Assembly: GCF_000208745.1 (NCBI RefSeq)
Contig: NC_030854.1
Coordinates: 15,135,214 to 15,199,213, forward strand
Reading direction: 5' to 3'
Length of the DNA stretch: 64,000 bases
Origin: Theobroma cacao
Lineage: Eukaryota > Streptophyta > Magnoliopsida > Malvales > Malvaceae
Shown here: positions 1-9,660 of the stretch, piece after piece
How the letters are laid out: each line of letters starts with the position of its first letter
Numbering within the stretch: the first letter of the stretch is position 1
Notes under the pieces: generated by a model
What the model saw: only the letters and a program-made list of their open reading frames with translations
Told to the model about the DNA's origin: nothing
Databases searched by the model: none
Made by a program: the position numbers and the translations under genes

Positions 1-24
1 TATATATATATATATATATATATA
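1..24. repeat. (TA)n microsatellite
   Basis: Uninterrupted TA dinucleotides. The same position in the other family C 3' modules (near 10869-10880 inverted, and 51424-51460) also has a TA run, so this microsatellite is an ancestral part of the LTR module. Confidence 0.9.
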
Positions 25-734
25 CATATGTAAATGTGTGTGTTATAGCAAATTGATGGACAATGATTTATGGTTGTAATGTACGTGAAATTTGACACAT
101 TGTACTTTGAGAATTTTCATGAATTTTATGTTGATTTTATTAGTTTAGCAGGATGGCTTTTTGTTGAGTGAGGAAAAATGTTTCTCTTGTTGCTCTGTTT
201 TCGCTACAGCAAAATTCATGCTCGCTGCAGCGAGAAACTCTCGGGTTTGGAGGGGTTTTAAATAGGAATGAACTAAATTGCATTGTTTTGAAACAAGTGC
301 ATCATGATTTTAAATTCTCCCTAATTGTTGCTTGTTCCCTTCCTTGTTCACTCACTGGGTTTATACTCACCATTTTCAAATTCATATTTTCATATCACGA
401 GGCAATCGATAATTAGGACGAGGTGTCCTTGTAGACCTGTGTCCATCTTTTGGTAGGTGTCTCGGCATTCGGTAGCTGTATATTCATCCGAGTCCCTCCG
501 CTAGAAGTCGAGTATTATTTTGTTATGTATAGATGAACTTAATGTAAATTTTAAATGAGTAATGCCAGTATGAGTTGGCAATGTATATCACTATTTTGAT
601 TCAAAGTTATGAAATATGACTTAGTGATAATAGATGGAATTATAAGTAAGATAAATAATAGGCTTGCTTGGGTTTAGTGGATTACGTCCATTGGACCCAT
701 GCGCCGGTCATGGCCCGAAATTTGGGTCATGACA
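1..734 (+). mobile_element. Family C LTR, 3' part (left end outside window)
   Basis: Matches the 3' half of the complete family C LTR seen inverted at 9661-12079: a TA-rich stretch, then a block with the palindrome CTCGCTGCAGCGAG near 220-236, a segment resembling the 3' splice region (about 340-400), and a GC-rich tail ending GGGTCATGACA at 734. The tail contains a phrase also found at about 9662-9720 (inverted) and 55550-55604. The next five bases, GTTCC (735-739), should be one copy of the TSD; the other copy lies left of the window. It interrupts the gag region of the Athila-type element that starts at 735. No protein is coded. LTR identity is inferred from family C copy 9661-12079, which has TG/CA ends and a TSD. 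Confidence 0.8.
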
Positions 735-1549
735 GTTCCTTACCCAATGACACACAAATCAATTCTAAAGGTAAGGAACAATGCCAAGGAATCAGATTAA
801 GAAGTGGAAAAGAAATTGAGGGGGTGAATGAAAAAGCAATTGAATCTGAGAAGGAACATGTTAATAAGGAAGGAATATGTGAGAAAGAGATTGAAGTTGA
901 ATAGAAAAAAGATGACAAGGTTAAAAATCAAGGAACTTCTCAAGTCATCCATCCTCCACCACCTTTTCCCCAAAGGCTTCAAAAGTAAAAGCTTGAAAAG
1001 CAATTTCAAAAGTTCATCAATGTCTTCAAGAAATTACACATATATATTCATTTTCCTGAAGCTTTGGAACAAATGCCCAGCTATGTCAAGTTCTTGAAGG
1101 ACATCCTTTCCAAAAAGAGAAAGCCAGGTGAGTTTGAAATTGTCTCCCTTACAGAAGAATGTAGTGCAATTCTCCAAAATAAACTACCACCAAAACTCAA
1201 AGATCTAGGTAGTTTCACAATCCCTTGCACTATTGATAATTTATTTTTTGTAAAAGCTTTGAGTCATTTAGGTGCAAGTATCAATTTAATGCCTTGGTCC
1301 ATTTTTGAGAAACTTGGTTTGGGGGAATGCAAACCCACTTCTGTTAATTTACAACTAGATGATTGCTCTTATGTGTACCCAGGGGGAATTATTGAAGATG
1401 TTCTTGTCAAGGTAGATAAATTTATTTTTCCAATTCATTTTATAATTCTTGACATGGAAGAAGATAGGCAAATTCCAATCATCCATGAGAGGCCATTCTT
1501 AGCAACTGTTAGATTTGATTGATGTTGAAAAAGGTGAGCTTACTTTGAG
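735..1549 (+). pseudogene. Athila gag C-terminus and aspartic protease, degenerate
   Basis: Reading frame 2 runs from 735 to 1522 with in-frame stops at 902-904 and about 988-990. It begins with the end of gag (a basic phrase, about residues 15-25, ending in LRSGKE), then a proline stretch, a conserved gag-pro linker (EQMPSYVKF, 1064 onward) and the retropepsin-like domain. The active-site triplet normally reads D-L-G-A-S; here the Asp codon at 1265-1267 is CAT (His), giving HLGAS, so the enzyme would be dead. The flap/second-half motif is also altered (IHERPFLAT where I-G-RPFLAT is usual). A small indel near 1512 shifts the frame before a family A LTR enters at 1550; coding resumes at 4484. 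Confidence 0.85.
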
Positions 1550-4478
1550 TGTAAAGCCTGACCTTATAAAATACTTGTCATGATATACATGTAATGATAG
1601 CATGATTGCATGCTAAGAGAGTCTCAAAAATTTTACAAATGTAGGTATTGTACCTAGACGTACAACAAAGTTGATTTAAGTCTTGAACTAGATCAAATAG
1701 AGATTTTATGGTGAAATTAAAAATTTTACAGTCCAAGAATGATTTTAAAATGGTGATTTGGAGCTTGAGGATCAATTTGGAGTCAAATTGAAATTTTCAT
1801 AATCTAGGGGCAAAATGGTCATTTTACCACCCGAGGTTAAGATGTGAGTGTTGCATGAAATTTTTGACTAAGATTGACTATTTAGAACATAATTTGAGGT
1901 TGAGAAGTGAAAAATTGTAATCTTTGTAGTTTTCAGAGCATAGGGGTAAAATGGTAATTTTGCCACCCCAAGGGCAAAACAGTAATTTTCCACCACCAGG
2001 ACATTTGTCCAGCACATGGTCTTCGCTTATCCTCATTTTGACCTTTGACTAATCATGTGGTGGAGATAAAAGGTTTAAAATTTTTAAAGTTTTAAAAATA
2101 GACCAATGGAAACATGCCATGTGTCAAGCTTAGAATATTTTATTATTTTCTATAAAAATCAGCTTGTAAACCCTTCATTTCTCTCGAAATATTCGGCCAC
2201 ACCAAGAACAAAGGGAAAAAGGAAGAGAACAAACACTAGGTGGGGAATTTGAAAAGAAAAAGTCTGAAAAATCAAGGAAAATAAAGTGAAAAAGGTAAGA
2301 TTTTTCAATTTAAACTTGAAATCTATTTTCCTTAAGCATTTCTCCTTATTTTTCATGGTTAAATTACATGTTTTCATGATGAATTCATGGCTGGTCAAAA
2401 TGGGTATGGAGAGAGAAAGATGTTGGATTGATTTGATTTTAAGTTATGTTAGTGTTTTTAGTTAGTTTAGCATATTTAGAAGCAAAACAACAAGAAAAGA
2501 ATCCATTTTCCCCATGAATCTTCATTGGCCGAATCTTCCTTGATGTGTGTGGGTGATGGATTGTTATTTTTTCAAGAGAAATGGCTTAGAAAATGATGAA
2601 TAATGGTGAGAAAAATTAAGTAGGAAAAATCACGGTGTTAGTGCACTGTAATGGCTGAATTTTTCCATGAAGAAATGGGAGGGTTTTTATGCTGAAATTA
2701 GTGTTATTTGAATAATGTTTGGTGAATTGAGGTATTAAAAAAGAAATCGAGCAATTTGGAGCTAAATTGGATGCGTTGGCCAATTAATCGGGTGATAAGT
2801 CGAATTAGGCCAATACCGAGGATTAAATGGTTACCAGTGCATTTTTGCATTCCATATCATGCATTAGTAGTCTAAATTAGTTTAATTTCAATTTAGTACC
2901 AATGTTGTGAATTTCTCAATTTTGTATTATGTCAAGGTGGTGAGTCCTCCGATAAAGGCAAGGGAATTACACCCGAGGACTAGTAGTCTGAGTATATCGA
3001 GAATCTGCACTCTAGACATAGTGAGTAACCTTATCATCATTTTAATTATCTAAAGTATGTTTTAACTCGATTTTGGTGAAATTTTATGAAAATGAGTTAA
3101 ATGGCAAATTTTAGGTGTTATAAACAAAAATGTGTTTAAATGAAAAGATTTTATAAATTGTCTTGAAACGAAATAACGATTTTGAAAATAGAGTAATTGG
3201 AGACCACCCGTATGTTGTAAATTTATGATTGGAAATCGATGGCTTATGTTATATTGTTATTGTGTTGGCATGACTGGCTGGGCTGTGTTTTATGAATTGT
3301 TTTATTTTACCCTTGTAGGCTGCGTAGTAAAATATTAGCCCTGTCATGCTGTCAAAATTTTATTGTATGGTGGGTTTAGCTTGCCGCGGTAGGCGGATTC
3401 TGTGGACCAGCCTATTAGAGGGGCACGGAATCCGGATATATATATATATGTACCTTAGTCGGAGAGGCGCGTAGGGTATCTCCTGAGGTATGGATAGAGT
3501 TCACGTCACGCCGAACCACCTCGTGATGATGAACTCCGCTAACGCCAAGGAACGGCTGTGTTTTTCAAACTAATAATTTGTTTACGTGTATACAAAAGTT
3601 TTAACAACCTTGACGGACTCGATTAGATGCCTCGGCCAAGGTATCCCCGAGAATGATTTTGGAAGGAGCCAAGCTTTTAAAATACTCATAAGCCATGTTG
3701 ATTATTTAAATGAAATGAGTATTTATGTTATGAAAAACATATTTAGATGAAATGTTTTAATAGTTTCCTTTTACTTGACTTTAGATCTTTTGAATGATGT
3801 TTGTTTACTCACTGGGATAAAATCTCACCACTCTCATTTCCACCCATTTCAGGTTCAAAATAGGCTGTAGATAGCTGATCTCATCGAGGACTACCGTTGG
3901 AATTGCATTTTCCAAACTGTAGGTTCACAGTCCTCTTTACTTTTGTTTATTCGGAGGGGCCCACTTGTTATTGTAAATTAAATCAAATACTCTGACTTAC
4001 TGCGTTACAGTATGTATGAATTTATTTAGCTTTTACGCTACAAAAATTATTTACGTATAATTCTATAAATATTATTTTATAAGAAAATAGAATATTTTAC
4101 GTAATATTTTTTTATTTTCTTATTATATCCAAACAATCGTAATTTCGTTTTAAACGAAGATTTTAGACTTTAAAACTCATTTTTTATTATGAATTATGTG
4201 TTTTGTACTCACTTACTACATTTTTAGCGGATTTCGAGATTTTTGAGGAAAAATAACCAAAATGCCCCCATGAGGAAAATATTTATTTTTCTATTGTTTT
4301 GAATTGGAAATAGTTTATAATCTCTCAAAACATGATTTTAGCAACTAATACTCATGGGGGAAGCGAGAAAAACTGATGTTAAGCCTTGCGAGGTTTCCAT
4401 TAACATTTCGGGTAATGAATGTCTATCGGGACGTCGCGGCGGTTGTCACGGGCTCGATAGGAGTTCCGGGTCATGACA
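1550..4478 (+). mobile_element. Family A solo LTR, copy A1 (TSD TTGAG)
   Basis: A 2,929-bp unit starting TGTAAAGCC and ending GGTCATGACA, flanked by direct repeats TTGAG at 1545-1549 and 4479-4483. It splits the Athila protease-RT linker, which rejoins across it. TG/CA ends, a 5-bp TSD and lack of coding capacity indicate a solo LTR; the complete element at 39566-47556 has LTRs of this family. Visible parts in order: U3-like region with imperfect palindromes (1807-1830, 1943-1967, 1972-1994), a CCAAT-like motif near 2102, TATA-like 2151-2157, a leader ending in GGTAAGATTTTTC at about 2293, a short exon-like piece (2935-3019), GTGAGT at 3020, a pyrimidine-rich CAG at about 3852, and a GC-rich tail. 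Confidence 0.92.
2100..2160 (+). promoter_or_regulatory. Putative LTR promoter of family A (CCAAT, CATGTGTCA, TATA)
   Basis: A CCAATGG motif, then CATGTGTCA about 15 bases on, and TATAAAA at 2151-2157. The same order occurs in other family A copies, for example on the - strand near 24445-24470 and 42150-42230, each just upstream of a purine-rich leader that ends in a GGTAAG motif. Conserved order and spacing support a core promoter; the start site itself is not determined from sequence. Confidence 0.55.
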
Positions 4479-4483
4479 TTGAG

Positions 4484-6420
4484 AGTTAAAGATCAATAGG
4501 TAACATTTAATATTCTCAAAGCTTTAAAATTACCTATGACATCTAAAGATTGCTTTTTTGTGAGTGTGGTAAATGTTTTCTTAGAAGAATATCCCAATCA
4601 TCCTTTTAAAGCATGTTTAGTTGTTAATTCTGATAGGGATGATGATGAATTTATTGAATAGTCAAATTTGTTAAATGCTCACTCCATACTTAGAACTAAT
4701 CATCAATTTGAGTCTTTAGATGTTTCAGCTTCTTTGATGCCATCTTGTAAGCCCTCCATTGAGGAACCACCTACTTTGGAACTCAAACCTCTGCCTGTAC
4801 ACTTGAGGTATGCTTTTCTTGGAAAATCTTCTATTCTTCTAGTTATTATTTCAGCTTTTCTTACTAACATGCAAGAGGAGAAGTTATTGAGGACACTTAG
4901 AGAATTGAAGAAAGCAATAGAGTGGACCATAGCTGATATTGAAGGAATTAGCCTTTTTTTTTGCATGCATAAAATTCTCCTTGAGGAAAATCACAAAGCC
5001 ACAATTGAACAATGAAGAAGATTGAATCCCATCATGAAAGAAGTGGTCAAGAAAGAAATCATCAAGTGGTTGGATGCTGGAATAATTTATCCTATTTCTG
5101 ACAGTTCATGGGTAAGTCCAGTTCAATGTGTTCCTAAGAAAGGGGGAATGACTGTGGTTGCCAATGACAACAATGAGCTCATTCCAACAAGAACTATGAT
5201 TGGATGGAGAGTGTGCATGGACTACTGCAAGCTTAATAAAACTACAAGGAAAGATCACTTCCCTTTTCCATTTATTGATCAAATGTTGGATCGTTTGGTT
5301 GGTAAGGAAAATTATTGCTTTCTAGATGGTTATTCTAGTTATAACCAAATTCCTATTGCCCCTAAAGATTAAGGAAAGACTACATTTACATGTCCTTATG
5401 GCAAAAGAATGCCATTTGGATTATGTCATGCACCTGCCACCTTTCAGAGATGTATGATGGCCATATTTACATACATGGTGGAGAAATGTTTGGAGGTATT
5501 TATGGATGATTTTTCTGTCTTTGGAAATAATTTTGATGATTGTCTTTTAAATCTTGCTAGAGTACTCAAGAGATGTGAAGAAACAAATTCGGTGCTTAAC
5601 TGGGAGAAATGTCACTTCATGGTGCGAGAAGGTATTATCCTTGGGCACAAGATCTCTAGTAGCGGCATTAAGGTGGATAAAGCAAAAATTGAAGCAATTG
5701 AGAAATTACCACCTCTAATAAATGTCAAAGGTATTAGAAGTTTTCTTGGTCATGCTGGTTTTTATATAAGATTTGTTAAAGACTTCTCAAAAATTTCTAA
5801 ATCACTTTGCAATTTATTAGAAAAATATGTGCCATTTAAGTTTGATAATGAATGTCGTGTTGCTTTTGATGAACTAAAGAAAAGATTAATTTTTGCAACT
5901 ATCATAATTAGTCCCGATTGGACTCTCCCTTTTGAACTAATGTGTGATGCGAGTGATTATGCAGTGGGAGCTATTTTGGGACAAAGGAAGGATAAAATCT
6001 TTCATTCCATCTATTATGCTAGTAATACTTTGAATGAGGCCAAGAAAATTATATCACAACAGAAAATGAGCTATTGGTTGTAGTTTTTGCTTTTGACAAT
6101 GGTGATAGTGTACACTGACCATTTAGCTATCAAATATTTGATTTCCAAGAAGGATGCTAAACCAAGATTGATAAGGTGGATTCTCTTGCTACAAGAGTTT
6201 GATCTAGAGATTCATGACAGAAAAGAAATAGAAAATTAAGTGGCAGACCACCTCTCAAGATTGGAGATTGAAACTCAAGGTAAGAATTCAACCTTAATCA
6301 AGGAGACTTTTCTTGATGAACAAATCCTTCAAGTTGGTATGAAATCATTTCCTTGGTATGTTGATTTCATGAATTATCTAGTAAGCAATATTATGCCCCC
6401 TGATTTAAATTTTCATTAGA
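4484..6420 (+). pseudogene. Athila reverse transcriptase and RNase H, degenerate
   Basis: Frame 0 carries the pol linker (from 4668), then RT. Recognisable blocks are a KKGGMTVV phrase (about 5138), the R-VCMDYCKLN block (5208-5235), the PFGLCHAPATFQR block (5412 onward) and the catalytic box F-M-D-D at 5499-5510, so both catalytic Asp residues remain. RNase H follows with CDASDYAVGA (about 5944-5975). In-frame stops fall at 4659-4661, 5013-5015, 5370-5372, 6081-6083 and 6237-6239. At about 6060-6100 a segment normally present between the RNase H strands is missing and the frame changes. Role in an intact element: copies element RNA into DNA and removes RNA from the hybrid in virus-like particles. 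Non-functional here. Confidence 0.9.
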
Positions 6421-6431
6421 AAAAGAAATTT

Positions 6432-7586
6432 TTGCATGATGTCAAATTTTTTTTTTGGGATGAGCCTTACTTGTTTAAGCTATGTAAAGACCAAATCTTC
6501 ATAAAATGTGTCCCAAAAGAAGAAATTCAAAGTGTGCTTCACCATTGCCATTCTTCAAATTATGGAAGACACTTTAGAGGAACAATGACTACTGTTAAAG
6601 TCCTTCAATCAGGTTTGTATTAGCCTACATTATTTAAGGATTCTCACAATTTTTTTTTTTGCATTATGATAGGTGCCAAAGGATGGTTAATTGCTCAAGG
6701 CAACATGAGATGCCTCTCAACAACATCCTTGAGATAGATATTTTTTATGTATGGGGTATTGACTTCATGGGTCCATTCATATCTTCATACAACAACAAAT
6801 ACATCTTGCTTGCCATAGATTATGTCTCCAAATGGGTTGAAACAGCAGCCTTTCCTCATAATGATTCAAAAGTGGTGATGAATTTCATCAAGAAGAATAT
6901 TTTCACTCGATTTAGCACTCCAAGGGCAATTATTAGTGATGAGGGGAGTCACTTTTGCAACAAGTATTTTAATGCACTTCTGGGAAATATGAAGTTAAGC
7001 ACAAGGTTGCAACTGCGTATCATCCTCAAACTAGTGGCCAAGCGAAAGTGTCAAATAGAGAAATTAAGAGGATTTTGGAGAAAACAATGTGTCCCACAAG
7101 AAAAGATTGGGCAATAAGATTGGATGATGCACTGTGGGCATATTGGATTGCTTACAAGACCCCAATTGGCATGTCTCCATACAAGTCAATCTTTGGCAAA
7201 GCTTGTCACTTATCGGTGGAACTTGAGCACAATGCTTATTGAGTTGTGAAGAAGTTAAATTTTGATTTACAAGCAACGAGTGAGCAAAGGTTGTTGCAAT
7301 TAAATGAACTTGATGAATTTTGCATTCAAGCTTATGAGAATGCTAAACTCTATAAAGAGAAAACAAAGCAATGGCATGATAAGAAGATAGTGGAATGAAG
7401 TTTTGAACTAGGACAATTAGTGTTGCTTTATAATTCTCACTTCAAATTATTTTTAGGGAAGCTTAAATCAAGGTGGTCTGGTCCTTTTATTATCAATGAA
7501 GTATTTCCACATGGAGCAATCGAAGTTACGAGGATAGATGGTCGAAAATTCAAAGTCAATGGACAAAGACTAAAGCATTATTAGGG
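6432..7586 (+). pseudogene. Athila integrase, degenerate
   Basis: A HHCC zinc-binding start (HHCHSSNYG, about 6540-6566), a catalytic core with Asp in GIDFMGPF (codon 6761-6763), second Asp in ISDEG (codon 6938-6940) and a SNREIK phrase (about 7051-7068) holding the expected Glu, then a GPF/chromatin-side C-terminal part with [10 protein letters not shown] (about 7420-7450) and [13 protein letters not shown]. The first Cys of the zinc finger is replaced: codon 6665-6667 is TAT (Tyr) where C-D-R-C-Q is usual. Frames change near 6625, 7000-7048 and 7240, and a stop occurs at 7240-7242. In an intact element it inserts the cDNA and makes the 5-bp TSD. Clearly broken. Confidence 0.88.
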
Positions 7587-8221
7587 AGGCAAACTATATC
7601 GTCAATAGTCATCAATACACTTGCTTGACATGGCCTAAAGTCCAAGTTAGTCCAGCCGAAGACTATAAATGAAGTGCTTCTTGGGAGACAACTGAAGCTC
7701 CTTAACCCTCTTTATTTTTGTCTTTATTTTATTTTATTTATTTTATTTTTTTTAATCTAATTTTTTATGTTTCCTTTTAGAGTTAATTAGTTTCAAAAAA
7801 ATTAAAAAAAAATTAAAAATTAAAAAAAAAAGCCACATTCTCAAATTGAGAGCCGTAGCCTTGAAAGAAAAAAAAAGGCTGAAACAGAATGTTTTAGTGC
7901 TGCGGCCCTAAAAGGAAAAGCCACGACACTGAATTAAAGGCCAACACAGAACAAGTGAGCATCGCAGTGTTGAAACTTGAAGCATACTGCTTCGAGTGTG
8001 AACAGGTGAGGGACGAGATGCTAGATTGGGGGCCAACCCCACCCCTATAAAAAAAAAGCCATTTTTTTTTACTGTTCCTCATTCATTCTTCTTCTCTAGC
8101 TATCACTCTCATTCTCCCTCATTCATTCTCCTTCACTCTAATTCTCTGCATATTTTTTTCTCCTTGGGTTTTGATTTTTTTTTCTTTCACCTTTAACTCT
8201 TGCACTCACTCTTCTCACAAG
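7587..8221 (+). other. Athila spacer after pol and leader of the extra ORF
   Basis: No protein is supported here. About 7660-7700 holds the phrase AAGTGCTTCTTGGGAGACAA, a conserved post-pol motif of Athila-like elements (family knowledge). It is followed by a T- and A-rich stretch (7700-7835), a compositionally distinct block (7830-8040) and a pyrimidine-rich segment (8060-8220). The segment ends in AAG|GTAAGT, a good 5' splice site at 8221/8222, consistent with a spliced subgenomic leader for the ORF beginning at 8856. Confidence 0.55.
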
Positions 8222-8853
8222 GTAAGTCTCATTATTTTCTCTCTCTAAAATATTTTTGGATTGAATTATTTTGTGAGCATCATACTCTTGCTGCCAACAT
8301 TGCCTTTGTGAAATACTTTGATTTTGAACATAGAATGAGTCCATTGTACATGTCTATTAATGGGTTTTAATATTCTTTAATGGATTATGTTTGGAGTGCA
8401 ATTAATTTTTATGATTAGTGACAAATTCTTGTTGCCCATCGAATGAATTCATAATTTTTCTATTGACTGCAAATATAATTATTAAATGTTTGTTGATGTG
8501 AGTAGATGATGGGTTTGTTTAATTTTTGATGATTGGTTAGGCAAGTAGAAATACCTTATGGATTGGTTGGTGAAAAATAAAGACATGCAGTATTTGGTAA
8601 TGTTGGAAGAGTGCAGTTTCATAGAGTTTTATTTTTGAATGCTAAGTATGTGAACTTTTTGCTACATATGTGTATGGCATATGATTATTGACAGGAATAA
8701 ATAAATTCTTAATGATGGTGGTGTGAGATTATCAATTTTAAGACATTAATTAAATAATTACCCTTGGATTTTTAATATTTTCATGGTTGTGTACGCAACA
8801 CTACTTGCATTCTTTCACTTTGGATTTGCTTTGATAATTGAATTTCTTTGTAG
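8222..8853 (+). other. Putative intron upstream of the Athila extra ORF
   Basis: Begins GTAAGT directly after CACAAG (8216-8221) and ends in a T-rich tract closing with TTTGTAG at 8853; the ATG of the extra ORF lies two bases further on (8856). The sequence between is AT-rich and non-coding. Position immediately before the start codon suggests that splicing brings the ORF near a 5' leader. Based only on splice-site consensus and position. Confidence 0.5.
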
Positions 8854-8855
8854 GA

Positions 8856-9655
8856 ATGGTACCCAAACGATCCAAACCAAGCTCCAATGGTGCCTTTTAT
8901 ATATTGAAGTTCATCTATTCCAATGCCTCTACAAGATATTATATGTCGTTGATCAACAAAGTGCCAATTTCTGAACAAGGGATAGATATCCCCATCCTTC
9001 CTTATAAAGAGATTCATGACATGCTTCAAGATTGACATTGACAACTATTTAGTAACCTACCTGAAGCTGGGGTTGTGCCTGTGGTCTGGGAGTTTCATGC
9101 AAATGCGGTTGAGCATGTTGATGGTGTTGCTTTCGTCCATGGCAAACAAGTCCCTTTTCACAGTCAAGCTATCAACACGTATTTTGGAACCCTCAATATT
9201 GAGAATGATGAACATGGACAGTACTTGGGCGATCATCAGGATTGCAATGAGATTATATCAACGCTTTGTTTTGAGGGAGCCCGATGGAAAACATCACATG
9301 GTGAGCCCGTTTCCTTTAAATGAAGTGCCATGAAAAAAGAGATAAAAGTTTGGTTACGCTTTATAGCGGCATGATTACTCCCATCCACTCACCTCAGCGA
9401 TGTCACAAGGGATCGCACGGTTCTAATTTATGCCATTGTCATGCATAAATCCATTGATATTGGTAAGGTTATTTTTCATGCCATTTTACCTACGGGTCAC
9501 ACTAAAAGAGATGGTATCGATTTTCCTTCCTTGATCATTGTATTATGTGCGAGAGCTGGTGTGCATTGGAGCGATAAAGAGGAGCTACAACAACCAAAAA
9601 TTCCCATCGCCATGGGAATTCTTAAGCGATTGGAGGAATCTGTACCAGCCGCTGG
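8856..9655 (+). pseudogene. Athila extra ORF (putative plant transposon protein type), 5' part with four TGA stops
   Basis: From ATG at 8856, one frame continues to the family C insertion at 9661 without a frameshift. Phrases such as SQAINTYFGTLNIEND (about 9160-9207) and KRDGIDFPSLI (about 9500-9533) match a domain widely annotated in plant genomes as putative plant transposon protein and found downstream of gypsy pol (family knowledge); its biochemical role is unknown to me. Four stops interrupt the frame: 9033-9035, 9039-9041, 9321-9323 and 9372-9374, all TGA. I see no signal peptide or membrane segment. The start is chosen because the ATG follows the splice acceptor and opens with a basic KRSK segment. 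Confidence 0.75.
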
Positions 9656-9660
9656 TAGTT

